A model generated the notes under the pieces. It searched no databases. It saw nothing but the letters and a program-made list of their open reading frames with translations, and was not told the origin of the DNA. A stretch of 64,000 nt of DNA from Rhodoligotrophos appendicifer. GTDB taxonomy: Bacteria; Pseudomonadota; Alphaproteobacteria; Rhizobiales; Im1. The stretch covers positions 620,001 to 684,000 of the forward strand of contig NZ_VHKL01000001.1 of NCBI RefSeq assembly GCF_007474605.1, given 5' to 3'. Below, piece by piece: positions 47,787 to 56,728 of this stretch. Both the position numbers and the translations under genes were made by a program. Within the stretch, counting starts at the first letter, position 1; each line of letters opens with the position of its first letter.

Positions 47787-49019
47787 TCAGCCTGCAAGTC
47801 GCACGAGTTCGCTCCCATCGCTCGACGCGATGGTGAAATGCTCGCCGGCATACTTCCCGCTGACCTCGAACCATTCCTGGTAGAGTGACTCGACCATCTC
47901 CGGGCTGCCGTACATCTCGGCGATCTTCTTGTGCTTAGGCGTGCCCTTGAAGTGACCGGCGACGGTCTGAGGCTTCATCGTGCCGTCCTCATGCTGGCGC
48001 AGGAGGCGGTCTTGTGGAAGCTTCAGCGTCAGGAATGTCACCTTGTCAGCGATCGAGATGAGGTCGTGCAGGTCATACTGCGAACGCGCGATGGGATTTC
48101 CGAACTGCCGGCGGGTGATGTCGTAATGCAGAATGAGATTGCGGCTCCCAGTCCCATCCAGCGGCGGCAAGGACCGGATCCCCGCGGTAACCCAGGATTT
48201 CGGATCATCTATGCCGAGCTGCTGCGCGATTTCCTTGCGGGTGCCATTGGAAATGTTCTCCAGGAGCGTCGATTTTCCTGCCGATGTCGGGCCGGCAATC
48301 ACAACGAGATTGTCGATGCGGCGCTTCTGGGCGATGACGATGAAGCGCCCATCCTTGTGCCCCGAGGGAAAGACATCAACCTTGGCGAACATCTTCCGAT
48401 GCTCCATCAGCAAATTCTTGATCGCCGCGGGTGTGAAGAAGAAAAGCTCGTTGCTGCCGCGACGTTTGCCGGCGGCATTCGTCACATACATGATGGGAAA
48501 CCGCTTCAGGAAGGCGGCCGAAAGCCTGGCTATGCCGAGCTTCCGCCGGTCGCCTTCGCCGAGCGAAGCAACTTCGAGGACGAGGCGATCTCTCGTGGCG
48601 GCAATCAGCTTCTCGAGCACGCCAATCGGATTGCGCATGTGATGGAGGACATTCAGGCAGAAGATGTCGTCGAACTTTTCGCCCAGTTCGGCCGCCTCGA
48701 TGTCGAGCTTTCGAAATTCGGCCTTGGATCCAAGGACCTGGCCGAGAAGACTGGAGTTCTCGACATTCAACGGCTCGATATCGACGCCCAACATTCGCGT
48801 TGCGCCCCGCTTTTCCGCCTCGAAGCAAAAATATCCGTACATGCAGCCGATATCCAGGACTGATCGACCTTTCATGTCCTTCAGCATGATAGCCTCCGCC
48901 GTGGGCGAACGATCCGCACCACCGGTCGAAAGACCAAACGGTAAATCCACATTTTGATAAGTGAGCTTACGACTGGCGAGGAGTTCCTCGATTTGAGACT
49001 TGGTCCACTCGATGCTCAA
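47787..49019 (-). CDS. Methyltransferase / P-loop kinase-like fusion protein
   Basis: A 410-residue two-domain protein. Residues 1-230 form a class I methyltransferase: SVLDIGCMYGYFCFEAEKRG is motif I, MLGVDIEPLNVENSS motif II, and FDDIFCLNVLHHMRNPIGVL the post-II motif seen in wobble-uridine CmoB-like and DUF1698-like enzymes. Residues 236-410 form a P-loop domain with VVIAGPTSAGKSTLLENI (Walker A 243-251) and a kinase-like C-terminus. A divergent gene at 49162 has the same two-domain layout. I know no named family with this architecture. In a nonulosonate/sulfotransferase locus it could methylate and phosphorylate a glycan precursor; this is inference. Confidence 0.7.
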   Translation of the reverse strand: MSIEWTKSQIEELLASRKLTYQNVDLPFGLSTGGADRSPTAEAIMLKDMKGRSVLDIGCMYGYFCFEAEKRGATRMLGVDIEPLNVENSSLLGQVLGSKAEFRKLDIEAAELGEKFDDIFCLNVLHHMRNPIGVLEKLIAATRDRLVLEVASLGEGDRRKLGIARLSAAFLKRFPIMYVTNAAGKRRGSNELFFFTPAAIKNLLMEHRKMFAKVDVFPSGHKDGRFIVIAQKRRIDNLVVIAGPTSAGKSTLLENISNGTRKEIAQQLGIDDPKSWVTAGIRSLPPLDGTGSRNLILHYDITRRQFGNPIARSQYDLHDLISIADKVTFLTLKLPQDRLLRQHEDGTMKPQTVAGHFKGTPKHKKIAEMYGSPEMVESLYQEWFEVSGKYAGEHFTIASSDGSELVRLAG

Positions 49020-49161
49020 ACTAATGACTCCAACGAATTCTTACACGACTGAAAAAGTCGCAATGCGTTACCGCCTCCGCCCTCGACTTGCAAGTCTAGC
49101 TGGCTCATAGCATGAGCTGATTTCGTCGTTTTGGACCGCACAACTTGACCGGATACTGGAA

Positions 49162-50292
49162 TTGACCGTCTCAGCCGCATCCGCAGCCCTTGGCCCGGGT
49201 GGAGTTCTCCATAATCTGAACGCTCGAACTGTGGCGGAAATTGGAGGCGATGGAACGATTGCCGCTGCCGCTGCTCGGCAAGGCGTGGAGCGGGTGGTCT
49301 ATCTCGGACAACGGGAGATTAGGTCAGGCGAGGGTGTCGAGCACCTGGGGAAAACCTTGGCAGACTGGCAGGATGGTGGCGAAACCTTCGATCTGGTGTT
49401 CTGCAGCGGCGTGCTCGATCGGGCGCCGGAGCCTGTATCGGTGCTGCGAAGGCTCATCTCTCTGACCCGGAGCAGACTGGCCGTGGATCTGCCGATTTTC
49501 ACCTGGCGTGATGCGTTACGGGGACAAATCTCCCCGCTCGCAGCCATGGCGTCCGGCGAAGCTCTCATGCTTGTGCGTCAGGACAGGGATGCGCAAGGCT
49601 CAGGCGTCTCCGTTCGCCGGTTTACCAGATCCGCCATCGAGACGCTGGTGAACGGCGAATCACCGCTGTTCGAGCCTTTACGCTGGTGTCCTTACGATGG
49701 CCATCGGCGCGCTGTGATGATCGCCGATAAGCGACGCATCGGGCACATGGTCGTCGTCTGTGCGCCGACGTCGGGGGGAAAGAGCACGATTGCCGAAAGA
49801 ATCCTGCGGGATCCTCTTTTCCGGCGCCGGCTGGCCCTGGACGAGGCGGACTGGGAGATCGTGAAGGCCGAGGATTTCTTCAGCGGCTGGATCCCGAAGA
49901 CCCAGAATGTCATCGTCATGTATAATTTGTTGCGCCGCCTCAACAAATCTCTCGATCCGGAGCATGGCGACCCGTTGCCCGCGATCCTGGCGGAGCCGGA
50001 GAGGGTGACGTTCGTCACGCTCCTGCCGCCGCCTGATCGACTGCGCCAGCAGTTCCAGCGGAGCGAGATGGCTGATCCCGATGCGCGCTACAGCGCGAAG
50101 ATCCTGAGGCTCAGAGACTCCTATCAGGACGATCGTTTTCTTTTGCCCTGGTACGAAGACTGGTTCGCCCTGGCGGAAAATCAGAAACGCCCAGAGACGC
50201 GCCGCTGGCTCGTTCGCTTCGATACGGATGACGGCTCGATCCAGGACGGCGCGCACTGGCGGGACGCCGTCCGGGACCTGTACGGCACTTGA
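49162..50292 (+). CDS. Paralogue of the methyltransferase/P-loop fusion with decayed SAM motif
   Basis: A 376-residue protein colinear with the divergent neighbour. Its N-terminal half keeps the fold landmarks (VAEIGGDGTIAAAAARQG, DLVFCSGVLDRAPEPVSVL) but lacks the acidic motif II after VVYLG, so SAM binding may be lost. The C-terminal half has VVVCAPTSGGKSTIAERIL (P-loop 201-209), VIVMYNLLRRL, ERVTFVTLLPPPDRLRQQF and WYEDWFAL, each matching a segment in the other protein. No ATG exists near the start; a TTG at 49162 is used here and a CTG two codons earlier is possible. Function unknown; it may be a kinase with a regulatory pseudo-methyltransferase domain. Confidence 0.65.
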   Translation: MTVSAASAALGPGGVLHNLNARTVAEIGGDGTIAAAAARQGVERVVYLGQREIRSGEGVEHLGKTLADWQDGGETFDLVFCSGVLDRAPEPVSVLRRLISLTRSRLAVDLPIFTWRDALRGQISPLAAMASGEALMLVRQDRDAQGSGVSVRRFTRSAIETLVNGESPLFEPLRWCPYDGHRRAVMIADKRRIGHMVVVCAPTSGGKSTIAERILRDPLFRRRLALDEADWEIVKAEDFFSGWIPKTQNVIVMYNLLRRLNKSLDPEHGDPLPAILAEPERVTFVTLLPPPDRLRQQFQRSEMADPDARYSAKILRLRDSYQDDRFLLPWYEDWFALAENQKRPETRRWLVRFDTDDGSIQDGAHWRDAVRDLYGT

Positions 50293-50299
50293 GGATCGA

Positions 50300-51235
50300 T
50301 CAATCCAGGGACAGTGCCATGGTCTGGATCTCGTCCAGGCCAAGTTGCTTCTTGAGCTTTTCGGTGGGCCAGACGGTTGGAAGCTGCTCGGGAACCGTAT
50401 GCGGAGTGTATTGGATCAGCAGGGCGACGCGGGTCGTCTTGTTCCGGTTCGAGCCGTAATGCAGGCATCGCGAGGTATCGACGAGGAAACCCGAGCCGGC
50501 CGGACCCATGACCTGGACCTGTCCTGACTCGCCAACGACGCCGGTCACCTCCTCCAGGGACAGACGGCCACGGTCATAGCCGAACTTCTTCACCAGCGTC
50601 TCGCTTTCGGCCACCGGAACGAAGGTGAAGGGGCCGCTCTCGGGACCAACATCATGCACATAGGTGAAGAACTTCACCTGCTTCTCGTCGGCGAAATCGA
50701 GATGATAGAGCTGACTTCCGATCTGGCTCTCATTGGGAGGACTGACAAGGACGGAAATCTGACTGACGATGGGCACAGCACCGAGATATTTCGAAACGGC
50801 ATCGAGGACGTCGCGATTGACCGCAAGGCGCATGATGTCCGTGTACTGAGCGAGATCGGCCCCGCGGGCCATCGGGAAAAGATAATTCTTATCCTTGCCT
50901 TGACCGGCTTTCTTGCCCGCATCCACGGCCGCATTGTAGATGGCCTCGGCCTGTTTGATGGCCGGCAGAACGTCGGGAATTTCCGTCGGCCCGATGAGGC
51001 GGTAGCCCTGCTCCTGCGACAGCGCAAACTTTGCGCCACTTGCCGCCGGCAGCGATTCGGCCGCGCGCTTGCGACGGAGCTGCGCCATGGGGCTCATCAG
51101 GACATTGAAGGCTTTGCTGGCTCGAATGGCGGGAACGCGCGCCACCTTCAGCTTCTTGGCGAGGAAGAGATTGATCCGCCGGCTCATCCTGTAGCGATAG
51201 GGGGTCTCAGCGGTCAGAAAGCCCTCGGCATCCAT
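50300..51235 (-). CDS. PhyH-type Fe(II)/2-oxoglutarate oxygenase
   Basis: A 311-residue phytanoyl-CoA dioxygenase-superfamily protein. The iron-binding triad is visible as His178-x-Asp180 in SQLYHLDFADEKQVKFFTYV and His259 in VDTSRCLHYGSNRNKTTRVA, with Arg269 likely binding 2-oxoglutarate. GPESGPFTFVPVAESE and HTVPEQLPTVWP complete the pattern. The N-terminal 65 residues are basic and not part of the fold. It is convergent with the fusion-paralogue gene and divergent from the SAM-fold gene. In this glycan context hydroxylation of a sugar or lipid is plausible; the substrate is unknown. Confidence 0.8.
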   Translation of the reverse strand: MDAEGFLTAETPYRYRMSRRINLFLAKKLKVARVPAIRASKAFNVLMSPMAQLRRKRAAESLPAASGAKFALSQEQGYRLIGPTEIPDVLPAIKQAEAIYNAAVDAGKKAGQGKDKNYLFPMARGADLAQYTDIMRLAVNRDVLDAVSKYLGAVPIVSQISVLVSPPNESQIGSQLYHLDFADEKQVKFFTYVHDVGPESGPFTFVPVAESETLVKKFGYDRGRLSLEEVTGVVGESGQVQVMGPAGSGFLVDTSRCLHYGSNRNKTTRVALLIQYTPHTVPEQLPTVWPTEKLKKQLGLDEIQTMALSLD

Positions 51236-51293
51236 CGTTCACTCCTGCGAAGATCTCGCATTACCGATAAAGCAGTACGGCCCTCCTTTACAG

Positions 51294-52220
51294 ATGGCAA
51301 GCCAAGTTCTCAACCTGCAGGATCGGATTTCGCGCCTGCTCGTTATTTTGCGAGAAGAGTTGCCTCGGTTGCTGTTTCAGATAAAACGCAGCGAGATCGA
51401 TCAAAAGCAGAAGTCTAAGCTCGTGCAATTCCTGAACCCGATGTCTACGGCCGAACTCGAGTCCTATGTGCGGGCTGCACAACTCGACGCCCTCATCACT
51501 TTTGGTGACGTCGAAAGTGCCTATGACAGCGTCAACCCTTCGAATAATACCCCCTTTCCCCCTCAATGGGCGGATCTGGTGCGGCTGCACAAGCTGGTGC
51601 GCGAGCGCAAGGTCACGACGGTGCTCGAATTTGGTGTTGGCCGGTCGACCTTGATCCTCGCTCACGCCCTTGCCCTCAATCGAGCCGACTATGCCGGTGA
51701 GGTCGCGGCATTGCGGCGGAGCAACCCCTTCGAGCTGCATTCCCTCGACGACATGCAGGAGTTCATCGATCTCACCCTGCAGTCGCTGACGGCCGAATTG
51801 AAGCCCGTCGTGACACTGCATTTCAGCCCCTGCGAGATGGCCAGTTTTGCAGACCGTATCTGCACCCTGTACCGGACGCTGCCGAATATCTGCCCCGACT
51901 TCATCTATCTCGATGCACCAAGCCAGTTTTCAGTGGACGGCGACGTGAGGGGCATCTCGACAAGGGCTCCCGATCGGATGCCCATGGCGGCCGACATTCT
52001 GACCATTGAGCATTTCCTGCTGCCGGGAACATTGATCCTTGTCGACGGCCGGACCGCCAATGCTCGGTTTCTGAAAGCCAACCTCCAGCGCAACTGGACC
52101 TACCGGTATGAGGCGGCCGGCGATATCCACCTGTTTGAACTGGTTGAACTGCCGCTTGGTAAGATCAACCGCCGCCAGATAGAATTCGCCCTCGGGCGCG
52201 AGTGGCTGGAGCGTCTCTAG
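51294..52220 (+). CDS. SAM-methyltransferase-fold protein of unknown function
   Basis: A 308-residue protein. TTVLEFGVGRSTLILAHALAL resembles methyltransferase motif I, ELHSLDDMQEFIDLTLQSLT the second strand with an acidic residue, and DFIYLDAPSQFSVDGDVRGI followed by LLPGTLILVDGRTANARFL the later strands. The N-terminal ~60 residues are helical and basic. It fits the class of methyltransferase-like proteins found in polysaccharide loci. Its 3' end overlaps the opposite-strand sulfotransferase gene by four bases. Catalytic activity cannot be judged from sequence. Confidence 0.6.
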   Translation: MASQVLNLQDRISRLLVILREELPRLLFQIKRSEIDQKQKSKLVQFLNPMSTAELESYVRAAQLDALITFGDVESAYDSVNPSNNTPFPPQWADLVRLHKLVRERKVTTVLEFGVGRSTLILAHALALNRADYAGEVAALRRSNPFELHSLDDMQEFIDLTLQSLTAELKPVVTLHFSPCEMASFADRICTLYRTLPNICPDFIYLDAPSQFSVDGDVRGISTRAPDRMPMAADILTIEHFLLPGTLILVDGRTANARFLKANLQRNWTYRYEAAGDIHLFELVELPLGKINRRQIEFALGREWLERL

Positions 52221-52915
52221 AACACATCCCCGAACAGCTCTCTCTCCCCGGGATACCAGCTCTCCACCAGCGCCTTCGTCTCGTCATCGTAATAATCTCG
52301 ATAGGAGCGCTCGCGCCGGGGACGGATCTCGCCTTTGGCGAAAGGCATCTCGGCGGGCTCCGGGAGGCCGATCAACTTCATCACGGCACGAAGATCGGGT
52401 TCGAGCGTCTCATAGCGCCCCATGAAATCGACAACGGGTCGTCCTTCAATCGTATAGATCAGGAAATTATCGATCTTGGCTCTGGGCGACCGCATGAGGA
52501 AGGTGCGAAAGTCTGGCCATTTCCGCGCATGCTCGGGTTTCTTGGTGCGATAATGATACCAGGACACCTGGCGATCATAGATGTTCCGCTCGAAGCTGAA
52601 CTTGAAATAGCTGTTCCAGATCTTCTCGCCGACATAGCTCCGAACGTCACGCGCATGAATGTGATCGTGGAAATCGATGCTGCGACTTCCCTCGACCGGC
52701 CGAAAACGATGGATGAGCGGCCGTGGATCGAACGGAAAGGTCGATCTCAGATGATTGCGGGCGCGGTGCCCATATCGGCGCGTCAGGTCCGTGGGTGTGA
52801 GCGGCGTGATGATATCCCCGTCCCCGCAGTGAGGGAAAAGGACGAGCTCTGTACTTGTGCTCGCGGTCTTGCGGGTCTTCAGGAAAATGAAGCGGTGCTT
52901 GTGCGAGACGATCAA
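52217..52915 (-). CDS. Sulfotransferase family 2-type protein
   Basis: A 232-residue protein of the Sulfotransfer_2 type. FIFLKTRKTASTSTELVLFP resembles the PAPS-loop of carbohydrate sulfotransferases, and FKFSFERNIYDRQVSWYHYR the 3'-phosphate motif (R-N-x-Y-D-R-x-x-S). The best start is a TTG at 52915 that overlaps the upstream stop codon (TTGA), preceded by GGAGGGAGTGCGAAGG. A longer frame would read out of frame through the upstream gene. It is translationally coupled to the other sulfotransferase. It probably sulfates a glycan made by this locus. Confidence 0.75.
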   Translation of the reverse strand: MIVSHKHRFIFLKTRKTASTSTELVLFPHCGDGDIITPLTPTDLTRRYGHRARNHLRSTFPFDPRPLIHRFRPVEGSRSIDFHDHIHARDVRSYVGEKIWNSYFKFSFERNIYDRQVSWYHYRTKKPEHARKWPDFRTFLMRSPRAKIDNFLIYTIEGRPVVDFMGRYETLEPDLRAVMKLIGLPEPAEMPFAKGEIRPRRERSYRDYYDDETKALVESWYPGERELFGDVF

Positions 52916-53847
52916 GGCCTTCGCACTCCCTCCGCCACTGCCCGGCGCAACTGCGGGTAATCGAGCCTGTATCGGGGATTGACCTTGGAGAGCCGGGACG
53001 TCGCTTTCACCACGAACTGCTCCCTTTTGGTCAGGCCCTCGAACCATTCCCTGTCCTCGACAAAAACCTCCTTGTCGCTCCGTGAGGCCGTGCGCACGAC
53101 GACATCTTCACCGAAGATCGTCGGCCTTGTGAAGACATCCTCCATCTGAATGCCCAGAAAACTCGCGACCCTGGCCATCACTGCGCGCGGATCCCGGACG
53201 AGATCTTCATAGGACAGGGCAAAGACGTCGCGGTCGCCGAGGTAGCGGGACTGAGCGGCGACCACGCGCAGGGGATCCAGTGTCTCGTGGGCGATTTCGG
53301 CAGCCGACAGCGTAATCCCCTTGCGCCGCCGATCGTTGAGAACCGCCCGGGTGATCATCAGAGGATCGCGGAAGATGAAGAGGATGCGTCCCAGTGGGAA
53401 CATTTTCCGCCAGAGCGAGACGATCTTGTCCGTATCGCCCCCGACCTCCTTGGCGCACCAGAGGCTCAGGCGGGACGGTTTGGCACCACAATTCTCCAGA
53501 ACGGTTTCGGCATCCAGCCGGATGAGCTCACGCAGGTCTGGATGCCAGTCGGCACGCTCCGCCGCCTTGCGCCAGCTGCTGCGATAGCCTTCGATGGACA
53601 AAAGCCGCGAGTTGACTTCCGGTACACGCGACGTCTGGGCATAACGTGACACCGCCTCGCCCCTGAGCGGGTATTTCACGAACGCCTTCAGCTTCAGTTC
53701 GGCAGGATAGGCAAGCAGCTCCTGACCCCCGTCGAGCAGGTTTTGAAACAGCGTCGTCCCGGCCTTGCGCGGCCCATATACCAGGACCGCGTGATCAACC
53801 CAGTCCGGATTGCCGGAATCGACGTCGATCTTCGCCTTCTCGTTCAA
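52912..53847 (-). CDS. Sulfotransferase family protein
   Basis: A 311-residue P-loop sulfotransferase-like protein. HAVLVYGPRKAGTTLFQNLL (about residues 19-38) is the PAPS-binding loop with the catalytic lysine, and GRILFIFRDPLMITRAVLND (about 152-171) the 3'-phosphate motif. ALSYEDLVRDPRAVMARVAS is the usual helix of bacterial polysaccharide sulfotransferases. It sits 22 bases after the NeuA-like gene and is coupled to the following sulfotransferase, suggesting that the nonulosonate product is a sulfate acceptor or lies on a sulfated chain. Confidence 0.8.
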   Translation of the reverse strand: MNEKAKIDVDSGNPDWVDHAVLVYGPRKAGTTLFQNLLDGGQELLAYPAELKLKAFVKYPLRGEAVSRYAQTSRVPEVNSRLLSIEGYRSSWRKAAERADWHPDLRELIRLDAETVLENCGAKPSRLSLWCAKEVGGDTDKIVSLWRKMFPLGRILFIFRDPLMITRAVLNDRRRKGITLSAAEIAHETLDPLRVVAAQSRYLGDRDVFALSYEDLVRDPRAVMARVASFLGIQMEDVFTRPTIFGEDVVVRTASRSDKEVFVEDREWFEGLTKREQFVVKATSRLSKVNPRYRLDYPQLRRAVAEGVRRP

Positions 53848-53869
53848 CGGCCCCTCCAGCCCAGTTGCT

Positions 53870-54583
53870 TCAAATTTTCTCGGCGCGCTCCAACAGGAAG
53901 TTTGCCCAGAGCAGATCCAGCTCCGTATCGATATTGGCGACCTCTCCCTCGATCACGATGGCGCCTGTGCGGGCCGGAAGGATCGTCTTGTCCTCGAGCA
54001 GCGTCTTTCTACGAAAGGCATAGGCAATGCCGTTGCGATGATACACAGGCTGCAATTGCTGCCGGGCGATGATCGTCGCGCCCGCCTGGTCATAGAGCCC
54101 GAGTGCACCGTCGCCCGAGATCGTCATCTGCTTCAAGGGATGCGCCTTGCTGTCAGTTTCGCTCACGGTCCACGTCGCATCCAGCTTCTCTTCGATCAGC
54201 CGATGGATTGTCCGCTCGACATGCTCCGGCGTCCGGCTGGGCGATGTCGGCTGCAGCATGACGATGACGTCGTAGACGCAACCGTCCCGCCTCTCCATTT
54301 CCTCGGTGGCATGGGTCAGAACCTCAAGGTCTCCGATGCGCGGCCCGGAAAGACTTTCCGGCCGCCGGAAAGGCGCCTCCAGTCCCGATGATTCGGCGAC
54401 GCGGGCGATCTCCTCATGGTCCGTCGAAACGACCGCGCGGTCAATGAGACTGAGAGCCCTGACGACGGCGCCGACGCGCGCGACAAGCGGCACGCCCCCG
54501 ACTTCGCGCAGGTTCTTGAGCTTCACGCCTTGGCTGCCGCCGCGCGCCGGCACCACCACGAGAATGCGATGCCCGTCGATCAT
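53870..54583 (-). CDS. neuA: CMP-nonulosonate (acylneuraminate) cytidylyltransferase
   Basis: A 237-residue nucleotidyltransferase that activates a nonulosonic acid with CTP. VVVPARGGSQGVKLKNLREV (about residues 9-28) is the NeuA/PseF/LegF nucleotide-binding motif; LIDRAVVSTDHEEIARVAES and VIVMLQPTSPSRTPEHV follow, and NGIAYAFRRKTLLED and ANIDTELDLLWANFLLE close the fold. It overlaps the HAD gene by four bases. Which sugar (Neu, Leg, Pse or Kdn type) is activated cannot be decided from motifs alone. Confidence 0.88.
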   Translation of the reverse strand: MIDGHRILVVVPARGGSQGVKLKNLREVGGVPLVARVGAVVRALSLIDRAVVSTDHEEIARVAESSGLEAPFRRPESLSGPRIGDLEVLTHATEEMERRDGCVYDVIVMLQPTSPSRTPEHVERTIHRLIEEKLDATWTVSETDSKAHPLKQMTISGDGALGLYDQAGATIIARQQLQPVYHRNGIAYAFRRKTLLEDKTILPARTGAIVIEGEVANIDTELDLLWANFLLERAEKI

Positions 54584-55188
54584 GTAAACAGCGCCTTGTT
54601 CAGCTCGATGAGCGCATCGGCGCCGCGGACGGGAAAGAACTCCGTGCCGGCCCGCCGAGCCGCATCTGCATCGCTGGGGCCGTCGCCCACCATCATGATC
54701 CGGTCCGGCGTTGTTTCATGCGAGAGCAGGAGCGACAGCAGGACGTCGGCCTTGCGATGTGGAAAGCCGAAGGCGCCCGACAGAAGATCGGTCCAGCCAC
54801 GCTCTTGAAGAAGCGCCTTCAGGGGAGCATCGAGCGTGTTCGAAGCGACATAGACGGCAGTCTGGTTGTGCAGGGCATGCAGCAGATCGGTCGCGCCGGC
54901 CATTTCGGGGCAGACGGCGACGCGCCGGAAGACCTCCTCGCCATAGGCGTCGATGCGGTCTTGCGGAGATTGACCGGCCGGCAGTGGCAGGCCAGCCTCG
55001 ACCATGCGCTGCCACATGATGGGGATGACGCGGGTCCGCGATCCATCGGGGTCCTCGGTGAGCACGCCACCGATGATTTTCTTGTACTCGACCGACCCTG
55101 GGAACACGTCGAAAAAGGCCTGAGCCTTGATGTCCACCGACTGCACCAGGGTCCCGTCGAAGTCGAAAACGATCACGTCAAAGCGCAT
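54580..55188 (-). CDS. HAD-family phosphatase of the nonulosonate operon
   Basis: A 202-residue haloacid-dehalogenase phosphatase. VIVFDFDGTLVQSVDIKAQA holds the nucleophile Asp9 and acid/base Asp11; YVASNTLDAPLKALLQERGW the second motif; RIMMVGDGPSDADAARRAGT the metal-binding motif. A helical cap of about 80 residues lies after motif 1. It overlaps neuB by 11 bases and neuA by four. A phosphatase here fits a route with a 9-phosphorylated nonulosonate intermediate, as in Neu5Ac-9-P or Kdn-9-P pathways. An in-frame upstream extension through neuB is antisense-like and rejected. Confidence 0.82.
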   Translation of the reverse strand: MRFDVIVFDFDGTLVQSVDIKAQAFFDVFPGSVEYKKIIGGVLTEDPDGSRTRVIPIMWQRMVEAGLPLPAGQSPQDRIDAYGEEVFRRVAVCPEMAGATDLLHALHNQTAVYVASNTLDAPLKALLQERGWTDLLSGAFGFPHRKADVLLSLLLSHETTPDRIMMVGDGPSDADAARRAGTEFFPVRGADALIELNKALFT

Positions 55189-56710
55189 GCTGGGTGCGGA
55201 AATAGGCCAGCCAGTTATCGACCTTGGTCTTCCGCTGGTCGCGGTCCTGCTTGGCGATCGCCGGATCCTCGTAGAAGCTGTCATTGTTGAAATGCGTCGT
55301 CGAGACCTCTTCGAAAATCGCACCGTCCAGGGTGTGGAACTTGTGCCAGGTCGAAGGCTCCACCAGCAGCGTGTCGCCCGGCTGCATCGAGAAGCGCTTG
55401 CCTTCCTTCGAGATCTCCAGATCGCCATCGAGGAGCTGGAACGTCTCCTCCTTTTGCTTGTGGAAATGATAGGGATGCTTCTGGCGCGGCAGCTGGATGA
55501 CGAGCTTCTTCGCATAGGTCCGGTTGATGCAGGTGATGATCACCGCGCCATATTCGCGGAAGCGCCGTAGGCCGTAATGATGTGAAATCTCGATGGAGGC
55601 GTCTTCGTTGATATGGATGCCCGCCTTGTTCAGCATGGCGCGGACCTGCAACATGATCTGATAGACCAGATGCTCATCGTCCATGTCCTGCGTGGACAAA
55701 GTTTCCGACAGGGCTTCGTTCACCGCGTAGTCGCGGTCGGCGACGAGGCCCTCGCGGAACTGGCCGCTGAACAGCTGTCCCTCCTGGGTCGGCATGGCAA
55801 AGAACACGTCCTCCTCACCGATGGTCTCGCCCTTCGCGATCGGACGGCGGACGAAGGCTCCGCGCTTGAGGTCCGCCAGGGTCTTGCGCTCCTCCAGCGA
55901 CGAGGGCGAGCGCTCGTCGCCCCCCAGCATCGCCCGGGCGGATTGATAGGCGGCGAGCCATGTGTCGAGCTGCTCGGGCGTCGAGGAATAGTCGTTGAGC
56001 CTATAGGTCTCCGTATTCAGGCCGACATGGCGCTCGAACAGCCTCGCCCCCTTGGCATAGGCGATCTGGATCGCGGCCGTATTGTTCTGGTCCTCATGGG
56101 TCGACCAGCCGATCGGAACCGTCGGATAGCGCTTCACGAAAGCACCGACCTGGTTCAGCTGAAGCTTATCGTCCGGTGTCGGATACAGCGCCACGCAATG
56201 CATGAGGGCAAATTCGACCCGCTCGCTCTCGAGGAAGTTCACCAGCCAATCGACCTCCTCGATGCGCAGGCCGGCAGTCGAGGCCACCACCGGCATGCGC
56301 GCACGGGCGACCTTCTCCAGCAGCGGCCGGTCGTCTGCCGAGCAACTGGCGATCTTGATGATGTCCAGGCCCATGTCGCGGATGATATCGACGCTTTCCT
56401 CATCGAAAGGCGTGCTCATGGTCAGCATGCCTTCGGCCCGTACTGCATCCGCGAGCTCGGCGAACGCGTCCATGGACAGCCGCGTCTCGCTGAAGCGCTT
56501 GATGAACTTGATGTCCGTCCTGGTCTGATAGTCTGGATGGATGAAGGAATCGAGCTGGCGGAACTGGAACTTCAGGGCGCCACGAACGCCGGCCTCCCGA
56601 TTGGCACGCCCGACTTGGCGGACGATGTTGCGGGCATGCTCCATGTCGCCCTGATGATTGTTGGCGAGATCATAGATGAAGAGTTCGTCGAACTTGACCT
56701 GGGGACGCAT
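55178..56710 (-). CDS. neuB: Nonulosonate synthase (NeuB family) fused to a cupin domain
   Basis: A 510-residue protein. Residues 1-270 are a NeuB TIM barrel condensing PEP with a sugar: IYDLANNHQGDMEHARNIV, TPFDEESVDIIRDMGLDIIK, PVVASTAGLR and PIGWSTHEDQ are present. An SAF (antifreeze-like) domain follows (about 285-350, RRPIAKGETIGEEDVFFAMP). The final ~150 residues are a cupin, KHPYHFHKQKEETFQLLDGD with metal-type histidines and PGDTLLVEPSTWHKFHTLDG. The cupin may isomerise or hold the sugar substrate. It follows the Gfo/Idh gene by 18 bases. No NeuC epimerase is present. Confidence 0.88.
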   Translation of the reverse strand: MRPQVKFDELFIYDLANNHQGDMEHARNIVRQVGRANREAGVRGALKFQFRQLDSFIHPDYQTRTDIKFIKRFSETRLSMDAFAELADAVRAEGMLTMSTPFDEESVDIIRDMGLDIIKIASCSADDRPLLEKVARARMPVVASTAGLRIEEVDWLVNFLESERVEFALMHCVALYPTPDDKLQLNQVGAFVKRYPTVPIGWSTHEDQNNTAAIQIAYAKGARLFERHVGLNTETYRLNDYSSTPEQLDTWLAAYQSARAMLGGDERSPSSLEERKTLADLKRGAFVRRPIAKGETIGEEDVFFAMPTQEGQLFSGQFREGLVADRDYAVNEALSETLSTQDMDDEHLVYQIMLQVRAMLNKAGIHINEDASIEISHHYGLRRFREYGAVIITCINRTYAKKLVIQLPRQKHPYHFHKQKEETFQLLDGDLEISKEGKRFSMQPGDTLLVEPSTWHKFHTLDGAIFEEVSTTHFNNDSFYEDPAIAKQDRDQRKTKVDNWLAYFRTQHAL

Positions 56711-56728
56711 GGATCATTTACCTCTATG

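Noticed and set aside
50300-51235. PhyH gene as a biosynthetic partner in an antibiotic cluster
   Set aside because: No synthetase, carrier protein or export gene typical of secondary metabolite clusters is nearby; the glycan context is a better fit.
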